From Rhynchospora pubera (Eukaryota > Streptophyta > Magnoliopsida > Poales > Cyperaceae): DNA of 64,000 nt. Positions 34,700-46,906 of the stretch are shown piece after piece. The notes under the pieces are model-generated. The model did not search any database. It saw only the letters and a program-made list of their open reading frames with translations, and was not told the DNA's origin. The DNA lies in NCBI GenBank assembly GCA_028095005.1, contig CM051462.1:88299846-88363845 (forward strand). Direction: 5' to 3'. The position numbers and the translations under genes are program-made. Position 1 is the stretch's first letter. Each line of letters starts with the position of its first letter.

Positions 34700-34909
34700 A
34701 TGGCAAAAAAATCTTTCCTTGTTTTGAGGAAGAAAAGGTCTTTCCAATTTTTGGTAAATAGAAAGCTCAGAGAGTTGAAGAAGATCGTGCCTGGTTCACC
34801 GGTTGGCACAGATGTCGACACATTGCTTCACACAACTGCAGAGTACATTTGCTACTTAGAGTTGCAAGTGCTGGTTCTCAGAAGGCTTTCATTGATTTGT
34901 GGTGTGTGA
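34700..34909 (+). CDS. small atypical (non-DNA-binding) HLH regulator, UPBEAT1/PAR1/IBH1-like
   Basis: A single-exon 69-aa protein. Residues about 10-33 (RKKRSFQFLVNRKLRELKKI) are basic and form helix 1. A loop PGSPVGTDVD follows at about 31-40, then helix 2, TLLHTTAEYICYLELQVLVL, to about residue 61. This layout fits the atypical bHLH proteins of plants, which lack the His-Glu-Arg triad for E-box contact. They act in the nucleus by pairing with true bHLH factors, often in growth and hormone responses. The exact subgroup cannot be fixed by eye. Start choice is clear: first ATG after a TATA box, good A at -3 not certain. No introns, stops or frameshifts. Nearby genes give no functional hint. 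Confidence 0.78.
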   Translation: MAKKSFLVLRKKRSFQFLVNRKLRELKKIVPGSPVGTDVDTLLHTTAEYICYLELQVLVLRRLSLICGV

Positions 34910-34974
34910 GGCATTAAGCCCCTGTTTGCCTCTTCTTGGTAGTTTATGCCATGGTTGTCATATTCTTTTTTGTG

Positions 34975-35011
34975 TTTTTTTTTTTTTTTTTTTTTGGGGG
35001 GGGGGGGGGGG
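34975..35011. repeat. homopolymer junction T21-G16
   Basis: A run of 21 T followed directly by 16 G, 66 bp after the HLH stop codon, in the probable 3' untranslated region. A similar A-G junction (6 A then 12 G) lies at 37081-37098. Length in such runs is unreliable. Confidence 0.9.
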
Positions 35012-35012
35012 T

Positions 35013-38000
35013 AGAAGATGGTCTTTCTACAACTGTAATTAAAGTAAGAAAGACACAAGAGATTAAGGCTTTCCTTCTTGTACCGCCGGTCATGTAGAGA
35101 CCAAGTAATTAATCACAAGATGTGCTCAATACTAATAGAGTAATCTCTCTTAGCATGTTATTGTATTTTGGAAATGAACTGCTCCGAAAGTAGCTGTAGA
35201 AATTCGCAATTATTACTTCATATTGCCGGATTAAATTCAAAAAAGTGTACACGGGAGGTGATTAGATTTTAGACTAGTTTTAGACACAATGTCGAGTAAT
35301 TTCTTTTTTATTAAGAAAGTGTCTCTAAGTGTATCGTATATGAATACGAAATCATAATAAAAACCTCAAGGTTCATCTTCTATTTTTTTTTTCTTTTTCA
35401 GTGATCAAATATGCAAAGAAAAAACAAAATCCATGAAATGCTAGCTAAATTTAATTGTATGAGGGAACCTATGTAAAAACTACAAAGATGAATGCATTTG
35501 TTTTTCTTTTCTTATTTCAGTAAACAAGCACTGTTTGTTGCAGTGAAACCGGCATTGGGTATTAAACACATGACTATAGATTTTTAAAACTGTAAATGAC
35601 ATACCTCTATAGTTTTCAATCAACCAAAATGTGTCACGTTCTAAATATTATTATTTCCTATCTGTCAACCTCCCCCCAATAAAAACATACCAACTTTAAT
35701 TTAACAATTTAATAATCATATGACCACTAATGATTTTGTCATAAGAATACTCAAAAGAAATTGATCCATGTGCTCGTAACCCGTGATATTATTTGCATTA
35801 TGGTGATATAATTGACACAGATTGTATGTTGTGCAGAAAGAACTTATTTGATAAGGTTTTTGAAGTATTAAATTTAATTAAAGAACTTGCACATCACTAC
35901 TCATGCAAGCATATTTAATTCTTGAGTAAGGGAGACTGCATATATCCTTCTCAATTAATAGACATAATTTTTTGAAAAAAGTAAACTTCATTATAACTCG
36001 ACAGAAATTCCATTATGCATGAAAGCCTGATAGTAATTAATTTTCTGAAAAGCTTTCAGGTAAAAATTAATGCAATTTTTAAGATGACATGAACTGAAGG
36101 CTCCCAACTTAAATATATATACACAAGAAATTTATTAGTTATATTTCAAATCTGCGTCATCTATAGATCAATAGCATACCTTTAGTGATTATTAGATTAA
36201 GACTGGTCTAAAAAGGCAAAATTTCTTAATAAATATGAATATGTACATCACAAATCCAAATTATGTAGAAACATGCCACAACATGTTGCCTCTATTTTTT
36301 TTTTTTTTTTTTGATACAAAGAATCTTTGATGTAGGAAGAAATGGGATCACATGTAGAACACAAGTCTTTCTACCATGAATTAAGAATTAAGAAACATAT
36401 CCTCAAGACCAACTTGAGGCTGCTTTGGTCAGATAAATCAATCTAAAATCTGGCGAATCCATGTTGCTTCCCGGATCTTGAACAGATTTTAAGACAGAAT
36501 GTGAGTTAAACAAAGACACATATCATATGGCCAGAGGAGTTACGGAACGGCCACAGTCCTGTCAAATTTGTTGTTAATAAAGTCAAATTAAAATTAAGTG
36601 TCACTTAATAGTTATATACTTATATTAAAAATATTAAAATTTATATATTATCGTGTTCACAATGACGTGCATTCGATCCACCCTTAATTAATGTCATATC
36701 CTAGCTCTGTTCCTGCATATTTGGTTAAGGAAAAATAATAGTACTGATACATATAGGCACTTCATATAATTATATAATAGTAATGATTGTGCATATACGT
36801 ACGGTTCATATTAACATCGGATGTTTATAACTTAACTATGGACATGAAAGTCTATACAGTATGGAATTAACGAAGAAAATATACACGAAGATATCACATG
36901 TGTGTCTAGCTCATTGTTATCGCGACTCATTCGATTATAATTCTGTATATATTACCGAAAATTTATATGGTTCTTGTTTGATTTATCGGTTAGAACTAAT
37001 TATTATTGTTTTTGGTTTCCAGGAGCAAAGCTCATGATAAAGAACATAAAGATGGTTGACTAAATGACTAGTATAAAGAAAAAAAAGGGGGGGGGGGGTT
37101 CTTTATACGTCCAGCTGCAGCGTTACATTATCTCCAAAGTTACTTTATATATAGATCAAATGAAAATTTATATGTAAATGCAAAATATTATACTCAATAA
37201 CTAAAGATTATATTTTTTTTCCAACAAACCCCTTCTCAAATTAAACCAAAGCATATTTAAAATTTTGACTCCTTGGAAACCTAGCTACAAGGGAACTCAT
37301 TATTAACCCTGTTACACTAGTAATATTTAGAATATCAAACCTTGATTATAGTTTGACAAAACATAATCTCAATTTGAGGTCACACTTATTTTATAATTTG
37401 ATTGAAGTGCTCAATACTCTAGAGCAATTCGGAGGGATGCACGCCTTTGTCATAACAGATGGAGCCCATCCATGTGTAGTCATGTGTATCACATAATTTA
37501 GCCTATCCATTTCCCCTTAACTAGCTAGCTTAAGTAGTATGCATGTGATTTTTTGGTTTGGTGCATGCACTAAACCAGAATTCTTATTGTTGCAACGTAT
37601 GATCACTATATTTAATTGGTAAAAGTGGGTAGTTCAATGAAGAGATCATACGTATTTAGTTCATGTGACCTATATAAATAGTTTTATTATACCAATGATG
37701 TAAGTTCTATATTTAATTATGATTTTATGCATTGTTTATATCTAGCAAATAAAATGAATGTTGATCTTTATTTAAATCAACTTGCAAAATATAAAAAAAG
37801 AAATATATTAAACGAGGCCAATAATTAATATCTGATTATTAGATTAAAGAAGATAGAAGAAAACCGATGATTGGAGAATACAGTAAGACAATGTGCGCAG
37901 AGGAGACTAGGCACTCCTTATCCTTAATTTATTTATTTTCTTCATGGAGGCTGTTCATTATATGTTTAGCATCACTGAAAAACAGGAAAAATTATTTTTT

Positions 38001-39215
38001 TCTCCCAAAAAGTTACGCTCTGCCGCGAAATAACTTAATATCCTATGCATATTACGGTAATGATGTATTAATAATTTGAAATTTATGATACTATTTTAAA
38101 TTAACGTAGAAATCTTTAAATTTAGAAAAAAAAATTGTAACATATATATTGTTGATCTTATAGATTTGTTGTGTACCAAATTTCTATAATTGAAGTATAA
38201 CTTGATATTACATCAAAGCCTATTAAATCAGAAGTGTTTTAAATTTCAAGTCTTTTTTGACGAATAATAAAATTTGATTAGAGTTTCGTCATCCTTTACG
38301 TGAAAGATATGTTGCAACATATCTTTTTCTTAAATATAAAATTGTCCCAAAATTTGACTCTCTGTGCACGATGTTTTATTTTTTCATCCTACTGCTGTTC
38401 TACTAGAAATATTTATTTCACTTCATCAAACGAGACTATAATGTTATTAGGAAAAAAACAAAGAAATCACAGAATAATGTCTACACAATTGCCTGTTGTA
38501 ATACAAAAGATTTCGTTTTTTAATTGGTTATTGAACATTAAAATATTTAATTTAATTTCTGTAGTTAATTTATATCAAATTAATCATATACAATACATTT
38601 AGAATGCTTATTTGGAAGTGTACAAGAATACAATATGAGGACTTTCCCTGTTAATTAGGGCGATAGGCATACTGATAGTATCAGCGAGTCCTTTTTATTT
38701 GACAGGGATGCATCGTATATAAAAATGTTAGTCGATTTTGACATCCTCTTATCATATTTTCCTGATAAAATTATGAGAACTTAATTTTGAATCTATTATA
38801 AAAGAAAAATCTATAATTAAATTTTAAGATTGCGGGTTCAAAATTCAACTGGAGTCATTTGTAACGTTTAATTTCGAAATAAGTTGGAGGACTTGATTCG
38901 ATCCCGTCTTATTTTAAAAAAAGATAAGGGTAGAGAGCGGGATAAATTTCGACACAATTTTTAAGGATCAAAATGAGATACAGTTGAGGTTTTTATGAAT
39001 CATTTGTGTGCTTTATAGGATAATTAATATGTAAAGGTTCATGCATCAATCTACTCTGGTTTATAGTTCGAGAGATCCAAAGATAACCATTTATGATTCC
39101 ATTATTTACTTCGGGTCATTTTTCGTTTGAACAGAATACATCAACTGCACATTAAAAAAAGGAGGAACACAAAGGTGGTTGGTTCCCACAGGGAATATCT
39201 GCCTGTAATTCAAAA
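35013..39215. other. long intergenic stretch, nothing recognised
   Basis: About 4.2 kb of AT-rich DNA with no supported gene. A weak SINE-like 3' part is present near 38825-38935 (GCGGGTTCAAAATTCAACTGG, then TAAGTTGGAGGACTT, then an A run). Open frames at 37867-38079 and 38300-38602 have no family resemblance. Confidence 0.4.
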
Positions 39216-39216
39216 G

Positions 39217-39219
<3 letters not shown>

Positions 39220-39274
<55 letters not shown>
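39220..39274. repeat. ATT microsatellite
   Basis: About 18 uninterrupted copies of TAT/TTA. Confidence 0.95.
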
Positions 39275-39284
39275 CATAATTGTT

Positions 39285-41150
39285 TAAGATCATTTTCTGG
39301 ATTCCAACATCTCCATCATCTCCCATCTCTTTCTAGCGCCTCATTAATGACGCGTGAATCTTTCTCTAATTTTTGAAAATGCAATTAATAACACGTTTTC
39401 ATTATCCCTCATCCCCTCCTAACTTCCTTGTATTTCCCGGGATGAAATCTATCATTATCCAACGCCAACATTAATTATCCTCACCCTTCTGTTTCACTCC
39501 CTTCAACAATTACGATATTAACTTCAATAATTATATGTAACTGTTGTAGTTAATATGAGTAACTATTGAAATTATATATGTAACTGTTATAGTTAATAGC
39601 AGTAATTATTATAGTTCAGATATATACTAATTATTGTAGTTTAAATACTAACTATTTCAGTTAATGATGGGAACCAGAAATAAAAATGATGGGAGGGAGA
39701 GAGGAAAACAGAGGGGACTAGAAATGTAAAGGATGTGAGGGAGAGAAACAGTGGGGGCTGAAATAGAAAAGGATGAGATGAAGAAAAATAATGGGGCCAA
39801 AAATGAAAAGGATGGAAGGAAGAGCAACAGGTGGACCGAAATATAAGAGTGATAGGACGGAGAGAAATATTGGAGACCAAAAATATTCTAGAAACGGAAA
39901 AAACTTAAACTTGGGGATGTTAGGGATGACGGGGATAATGAATTTTGGGGATAATCCTTATTAGCCCCGTATCAATTTCGAAATTGCTTAAGATCATCCT
40001 CTCTTCTGTATCATCCCCATCATCCTCATGGATAATGCATCTTTAAGAACGCATTAATAACTATCTCATCCCCTCTTTACCGTCATCTGCATCATCCCCA
40101 TCTTATCCAGCGTTATTTCCTTCCATCTCTGATCTCATTTTCCTTCCTTGCCATCTCTAGTCCCATTTTCCTTCCTTGCCATCTCTAGTCCCAACTAAAA
40201 CTGTTAATAGAACAGTTAAATATATTAACTAGATTAGTTGCTATACTAAATAGGACTATTATATATATTAACTAGAATTTTTTTTTATATATATATAAGT
40301 AGAACCTTTATATATATTAACTAGAACCTTTATATAGAGGATTGCTAAAATGGTATGTATAGCACGGATGCCCTTCGTGCTACGGATTCGTTCTTGAATT
40401 TCATGCTTCAAACAACTGATCCAAACCATTCATTATCTTCTTCATATTGAAATCTCATTAGAAACCAAATTTTACATTTTTTTGAATTTGTTTACTATTT
40501 TTTCAGATTTTTAAAAATACTTAATCTAATAAATTCTGGACCCTTCAATATCAACGATTTTAAAAAATTTGAGAAAAATAGTAAACAAATTCAAAAAAAT
40601 GTAAATTTTAGTTTCCAATAAGATTTCAATATGTAGAAAATAATGAATAGTTTGGATCAGTTGTTTGAAGCATGAAATGCAAGAACGAATCCATAGCACG
40701 AAGATCATCCGTGCTATGCATAACATTTTAGCAATCCTCCCTTATATATATAACTAGAATCTTTACTGTATTAACAAGAACTTTTACTGTATTAACTCGA
40801 ACCTTTATATATTCTATCCAGAACCTTTATTGTATTAACCAGAACTTTTATATATATATTAACTAGAATGTTTACTATATTAGTGAACCTTTTATATATA
40901 TTAACTAGAACTGTTATGTATATCAAAACATTGGAGAGGGAGGGATGAGCGATTGATAGTAGTGAATCAGAAAGGGATGGAGGGGAAATTAGCGAAACAA
41001 AGAGAGAGAGGGGATGACTCCAGGGGATCATGATGGATGAGTTTCCGAAAATGTAATTAAGTTGATTACGCGTTATCTTAAAATGAAAAACGCGTTTTGA
41101 GAATGATAGAGATGATAAAAATCGAAAGTGATCCTTATAGTCCGTATCAA
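39285..41150. repeat. dispersed long-TIR repeats with GA/CT-rich arms
   Basis: At least two copies of one repeat appear side by side. Their left ends (AAGATCATTTTCTGG at 39288; AAGATCATCCTCTCTTC at 39987) and right ends (GGATAATCCTTATTAGCC at 39950; GTGATCCTTATAGTCC at 41129) are mutually inverted in type. They enclose CT-rich arms with CATCATCTCC/CATCCCC, AACTGTTATAGTTAATA cores and GA-rich arms with GGGAGGGAGAG. A third copy seems to end near 33350. Borders are approximate; family unknown. A hairpin MITE is nested at 40337-40739. Confidence 0.5.
40337..40739. mobile_element. hairpin MITE, 403 bp, MULE-type duplication
   Basis: Ends GAGGATTGCTAAAATG and CATTTTAGCAATCCTC are perfect inverted repeats of 16 bp, continued by pairing of ATAGCACGGATG with CATCCGTGCTAT. 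Flanked by CTTTATATA (40328-40336) and CCTTATATA (40740-40748), a 9-bp duplication with one mismatch. Most of the element folds on itself. Confidence 0.85.
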
Positions 41151-41518
41151 TTTAATTTTTATTCATTGTCAAAACCTTTTATGAATCCTTATAATAACTT
41201 ATCTTCCGCATTACAGCAAAATCACTGCGAGACAGCGTATAGCTCAAGCAGATATTTATTATTTATCCTCATTTACTTTTCATCGAATTTACTTCTGTAA
41301 TCATGAAATCCTAATTAGAAATGTATAAAGCTGAGACGATAGTATTCATATTTACGTTTACTTTTAAAAATTATTACTTCATTATGATTCAATATAGAGT
41401 AAAATCCTGCGATGCGGCCCATTACATTCTCTATCCACAAAAATGTAGTCCATTGGGCTTCCAATTTCCTGGAAAGTCCCAAAAAGCTTATCTAGGATCT
41501 CTAGTCTCTAACACCTTT

Positions 41519-41686
41519 GGGGCTGTTTGGATTCATCGGGGAATTTGGGGAATTTCATCTTCCTAGCATAAATTTATTATAAACAATCCAAACTCTTCAC
41601 AAATTTACACACTTCCCAATATATTTATGCCTAGGAATAAGAAATTCCCCAAATTCTCCAAATTCCTAAGCGATCCAAACGGCCCC
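41519..41686. mobile_element. Tourist-like MITE (GGGGCYGTTTGGAT family), well preserved
   Basis: 168-bp element with ends GGGGCTGTTTGGAT and ATCCAAACGGCCCC, flanked by TTT on each side (41516-41518 and 41687-41689). Body: GGGGAATTTGGGGAATTTC on the left, mirrored by GAAATTCCCCAAATTC on the right. Confidence 0.85.
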
Positions 41687-41689
41687 TTT

Positions 41690-43081
41690 GTGTTTTTATT
41701 TCAACCGGGAAAAAAAAAAGAAAAAACCTATCTGCTTTTATTTCTAGCTCTTAGACAATCATGAATCCTAAGCAACCTCTATCTAGGAATCTGTTCCCAA
41801 TTGCAAGACCTAACCTCGGACGCATCATCCAGATAAAATTCCCCTGCTGTCCTCTATACCAATGACCAATCATACCTATTAGCACTTTTTTTTATTTATT
41901 TTTTTTTGAGATTTTAATCAGTCAATAAAATCAACGCCTGTAATCTGTCTGAAATGCATAAATTTGCTCCTATACCAGCATCATTTTTGGTACCTACACT
42001 AGCGGGGAATATAATATCACGCATTCAGCTGGTCGACGAAATTAACAAGAAAATTCAGGCAAATAATTGTCCAAATATACAGGTTTATTTATCAAAACAG
42101 TAGTACATCGAGTTCAAATTTTACATGTATTCAGACTACTCATAAGCCAAACAACGTGAAAAATGAGAAACGAAGATTTTCCTTTGTTCCAGATCGAGCT
42201 CTAACCAATATAATATGGTTGTATATATATCATCTAACAATTATGCGCCACGTATTCAGTTCAAAACAATGGTTCCACAAACACATGCATTGCGGTACCC
42301 ATGCAACGTGTCTATGTGACGCCTATGCCTTTTGTCTTTTGCACAAAGAAAATGTGCATACCAACCAATCGGTGCAGTAATTGTTACTATTTTTCGAAGA
42401 AATTTGACTAAGTTGCTTGAGGTTAACGTGCACCCCTATACAATTTCATCCCCAAATTTGCTCCAAAAGAAAAAAAAAAAAATGCATTGCCAAATTTTGC
42501 CACGTATCGATCTGCACATTCATTGTATCTATCTTGGTTATCAGGCGACATTTCCTCAAAATAGGCGCGATGTTTTAGGTGGACCTGATGTTACCTGACA
42601 TATTTAGTAATCATTGGTTTATGAACAGAGGTACAGACACCAATTCTTGCGCATAATGGCAACATCATGGTTTAAATTCTGAACAAACCTACAATGTAGG
42701 AAAGAAAATTTGAGATTATATCTCTATTGTCATGTACTTAAACACAGTATCTTGCATTCTTCTTAAATACGATCAAGTACTATTATTACATGCTGAAAAA
42801 TGTATTACTCGTGGGGTTTGGGAACATGTGAAGCCATGTGGCTTGTTTATGTTTTCAAATTAAATTTATATTTTAGAACAAGCTTACCAATCTCATAATT
42901 CACGGCTGCATGTCCCACATTTGTGGGATTTTGAGGTTCTGATTTACATTTCTGATACTGGTATCTACTCCCGCACTTAAAGAGATTGTTTAAAAGGAAA
43001 AATTGGTCTCTAACAAGATGAAGGAGAGATAAGCAAGTGGCATGATTGCGCCATTTTAATCCGAGAAAAAGAAAACATGAG
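41690..43081. other. intergenic, nothing recognised
   Basis: No gene supported. Frames at 42156-42380 and 42332-42598 overlap each other and resemble nothing known. Confidence 0.4.
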
Positions 43082-43095
43082 TTGGAAGGCATATT

Positions 43096-43249
43096 GAGAA
43101 TCAACTCTTGGTCTAATGGCACAGAACAATACACCTCGACTTTTTAAATGAAAAGTCGCAGATTCAAAATCCGGCTGGAGGGTATTTCTTAAATATTTAA
43201 TTTAAAAATAAGTTTGGTGACTTGGACCTCTAATTTATCTTAAAAAAAA
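43096..43249 (+). mobile_element. tRNA-derived SINE, diverged full-length copy
   Basis: Starts GAGAATCAACTCTTGGTCTA, where the 7004 copy has GAGAACCAGCTCTTGGTCCA, and ends in an A-rich tail. The A box is recognisable (TGGTCTAATGGC); the B box is decayed (GATTCAAAATCC). Flanks TTGGAAGGCATATT (43082-43095) and TTGGAAGTTATATT (43251-43264) are the target duplication with two mismatches. Confidence 0.88.
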
Positions 43250-43264
43250 CTTGGAAGTTATATT

Positions 43265-44320
43265 ATTTGCAAGACTTGTACAGCATAGGCATTGTCAAAT
43301 TTCGTAGCGCATCTGCACATCAGCACATGTATCGGACAATTGAATTAGAAAGGCCTATTTCATAGAAATTAAAGACCGAACAATATATTGTCTTATTCCG
43401 GCCAATTACCCATAAATGCAAGTGGAAACAAATCTGACCAGGCCTCGAATGAACAAACTTTCTTTCGCACAAGAAGCTACCTTGGAATCTTGCTTATAAG
43501 CCCCGGTTCTTTTTTTTTTTAAGGAAAAACTTGACAACGGCTACCAAGTTTTTCTTAAGCCCAGTTGAACCAATTTAATTGTGCACACAGCCCCCAAGGA
43601 AAAAGTGCTAACATTCCGCATTGTCCAGATTCCGTTGTTTCTATTTTTCTTCGATTCAGATTTTAAGTAGCCTACGCCACTTTTCATCAAAAAATAAAAA
43701 TAAAAAATAAAACAAAAATTTTAGACTTTATGCATAATAATAATAAAAAAAAAGGAATGCATTCATCTTATAACTACTACAACTGCTGTTATATATATCT
43801 AATTTGAAAAGTAGAAAACCAATCTACATCCATCCATATATACGCCACAATCTGAACTTTCAAAGTCAAATTAGGAACAACGGCGGAAATTACAAAGCAC
43901 AGTCACGAAAGAAGAAACCAATGCTCTACTCGCGCACTTTTGGGACATTAGGATCTCTACATATAAAATAAAAAAGAGATTAATTAAAGGCAGATGGTAC
44001 TTGGTTATAGAAAGAGGTTTTGATAACACATTAAAAATTTTCGATAAATGTCCCGTCTCTCAGATTTGTTGCAGTCTTGCAGATAAATTAATTGACACCT
44101 ACGCGCTTCGTTCCTGTTTCTTTAGTCTGATCATTCCATCTCACTCTTTCACAAAATACATTTCTTTTACTTTTCTCCACTAAATATCTTTCTTTCCTCA
44201 GCCCAACTTCTTTTTACAACATCTCTCTTCCATTTGCATTAATTTTCTACAACAAAGAATACCGATCGATGAACCAAACAAGAAAAAGAAAAAGGTACTG
44301 CACCTGATACAAAACGTCAA
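43265..44320. other. intergenic, 3' flank of the two-exon gene
   Basis: No coding feature supported. Confidence 0.4.
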
Positions 44321-44323
44321 AGG

Positions 44324-45033
44324 TCAAAGGCCAGACTTTTCCACAAATTCCTCGTACAGAATTCTTTTTGCTGACACCTTTGAGCCGAGTTTGCGGATAG
44401 TTTCTGCCATAAATAAAGCCTAATAAGCTAGCAAATTGATTAATTCAAACAGAACCAATTGTTGTAGCATACTAGCAATAGTATAAATTTTTTATGACTC
44501 CCTGTCTCAATAGTGACCACGTGAATTGTTTAAGTTTCTGAATTTGGGTCCTATTTTTTCACAGAAGAAACGGTCCTTTTTTAAAATTTTGACAGTCCAT
44601 TTGGAGAAAAATTTCCACCAGATTGACCACGCTGAGTTCATTTATTTATAGGGAAAATGAGAAAATTCACATGCAAGCCAGCCAATATATATAATTGACG
44701 AAAGTATGTCTACAAAATAGTTGTGTTAATTAATAATTATTTTCAAATGATGCAAACTTTTATCAAATTTTACTACCAACTTTAAGCACTAATTTATTAA
44801 GAAAAAACACCTGTATTTAATGGTGATTGAATATTGCCATCGACAGAAGGAGAGGAAGCCGCCGTACACTCATTGGCTGTTGCATCCTCCACCAGGGGAG
44901 CATACATATATGTATCGGATACAAGATACTTCGATACAGCTTTCACATAACTGCGTAAACCTCTCGGCTGCTGTCGCGTCGAAACCTTCTTCTTCTTCAC
45001 TCCAAGTGCTCCATTCTTCATCTTCCCTGGCAT
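44324..45033 (-). CDS. uncharacterised two-exon gene for a 100-aa basic protein
   Basis: Exon 1 (45033-44811) starts with MPGKMKNGALGVKKKKVSTR and contains YVKAVSKYLVSDTYMYAPLV at about residues 29-48, followed by a Ser/Ala-rich part. It ends in a CAG/GTGTTT donor. Exon 2 (44403-44324) follows a GGCAG acceptor and reads ETIRKLGSKVSAKRILYEEF, then VEKSGL and stop. The phases agree (1 nt plus 2 nt), giving 303 nt in all. The lysine-rich N-terminus may be a nuclear signal. I believe similar short plant proteins with a SD-Y-YAPL core exist but cannot name a family or function. Without splicing, the first exon frame would run only four residues beyond the donor. A TATA-like TTATTTAAAA lies upstream near 45160. 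Nothing looks broken. Confidence 0.68.
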
Positions 45034-45361
45034 TTTTCTTTTTCAATTTTGTGCTTGGGAGTTCGGTGATTTACTTCGGGTTAATCGGTGGATTTTCATT
45101 ACGAGGTTATTGTTCGTTTTTGTTAGTACCTTTTTTGCAGTCTTGTTCTTTTTTTTTTAAATAAAAAATGGTGTGCTACGTGGTGATACTGTGGGCTTTA
45201 ACGGTTACACGTGGAATAGTTGGACACGAATCTTCTACAGTTTTTTTTACCAAAAATCAAGAAAGGAAGATATATTCAAGTTGTGCTAAGTGCCATCGAA
45301 ACCTAGGGTTGAGGCTTGATAGTTGAGAGTCTCGAAACGGGCTTCTCATTTCCAGAAATAA

Positions 45362-45588
45362 ACTCTTTGTTAAGTTAGCGGATATCCGCGAAAAAAAAAA
45401 CGGATACGAATATTTATCGTAATTCGCACTGATTTGGGTTACCAAATCCGCATTCGCATCCGTATAAAAATATCCGTATTCGAATTCGAATCCGTTCGGA
45501 TACGGATAGTACCATCCGAATCTGTTATTTTTCGGATACAGATGCGGTTCGGTGCGGAGTTTATCCGCACTGTTTTCACCCCATAATG
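45362..45588. mobile_element. fragment of a TATCCGNA-array hAT element
   Basis: Arrays of ATCCGTATTCGAA / CGGATACGGAT motifs and a right end CCGCACTGTTTTCACCCC resemble the element at 21212-21890. Its reverse complement, GGGGTGAAAACAGTGCGG, would be the terminal repeat. The left border is unclear and no duplication is visible, so this is a truncated or diverged member. Confidence 0.75.
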
Positions 45589-45773
45589 TGGGCATCAGTT
45601 TTATCCCTTGTGCTAATTCTGTTTGCTGCATCTCTAATGAGCCCTGTTACTGCCATGCCGACTAGCATTACAAATAACATTACGACGACCATGATCACGA
45701 CCTCAACAATGAAACAGAGACGGTAAGGGACGAAGAGGCAGAGCTGCGATTCCCCATTGCCATAGAAAACCAT
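45576..45773 (-). other. possible small membrane-protein ORF
   Basis: A 65-residue frame beginning MVFYGNGESQLCLFVPYRLC, with one strongly hydrophobic span VEVVIMVVVMLFVMLVGMAV and a basic tail. The composition fits a single-pass membrane peptide. It ends inside the hAT remnant, has no recognised relatives, and lies 540 bp upstream of the two-exon gene on the same strand. It may be an exon of a lost gene or chance. Confidence 0.3.
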
Positions 45774-45774
45774 A

Positions 45775-46905
45775 GAAGAATCCTGACCACTGTCAATTAT
45801 GATTCGCTAGGAAATGGACCAGCAAAGTCTCATGCGGTCCCAGGTGCTCCATACACACAGCCCTGTGGCGGTCTTTACCGCAAACCTTGTTGATTATTTC
45901 ATTTTATTATTAGTCTGAGAAAATAATGTGCCAAAGTTCCCTCGTGTTATTCACATTTTACGGATTTGTTTATGTACTCAATTACCTTTGTTGTCTGTTT
46001 GTTATTGACTGAATCCGTGTTGATGAATCTATGTATTTCTCAAGGAATGTTCAATTTAGTAATTTACTTTATACTTCTGCTCAGTTGTGGAGATGAAAAT
46101 AATTCCTTTTTTTTTTGTCTTCTGAACTTCGTGCTGTAATTTCGTTCATATTAAACTTTCGTTGAAGTAAAAAAAAAAAAAATTAAACTTTCGTTATATA
46201 CATGTTTCCATAGAAAACTTACCTTACATATATTTGAGCGCCAGAAAAAGCTGACAAATTATTATTAATATAATGAGAGAAATTTTTTATTTTTTACAAA
46301 GTCAATACAAAGCCTCAAAACATAATACCAATATCAACTCTGGTACAACTCCGACACAACTCACTATATCAGCTACTCCAAAAACTAGCACAAGAATCAA
46401 ACCAGCACCAACCAGCACATAAAAGAACAAAACGAATTGAAGATGAAAATTGGGATGCATGAAGTCCGATTGAAATTAGAGCAACAAACAGATAGATAAA
46501 GTACTGCTGAATAATTTCTAGTGATAATATATGGATCTCTAGATTCTACAATAAAGCTCCTGTACCTTAAGGAGCGGCGCTAATTTGGATTAGTCATTAT
46601 TTAAGGCACTATTCAATTAATATTCGCTTCGATGGTTCACTATTCGAAATAGGCAAATGTCTAATCTGTAGAACTCCAAGCGATTCGTCTGACAATTCCA
46701 TGATCTAAAATTGTGTGTTCATAACAAAAGTCTCGTCTGCTTAAATAAGCAGTCATCACCACTCACCAGCCTCAACGTGCGAATCGTACAGTCAACACGT
46801 CACCAAACGCATATAAATGAAAACCATATCACTAAAAACCCGAAAAAAAGTTAACGACTTCCAAATTTGACATAAACAATATTTCCAAGTGTTTTCAATA
46901 AACAA
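45775..46905. other. intergenic, nothing recognised
   Basis: No gene or named repeat supported. Confidence 0.4.
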
Positions 46906-46906
46906 A

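Noticed and set aside
39220..39274. CRISPR-like or satellite array
   Set aside because: It is a plain ATT microsatellite; no spacer structure exists anywhere in the window.
42847..43134. 95-codon minus-strand frame
   Set aside because: It starts inside the antisense of a SINE and resembles no protein.
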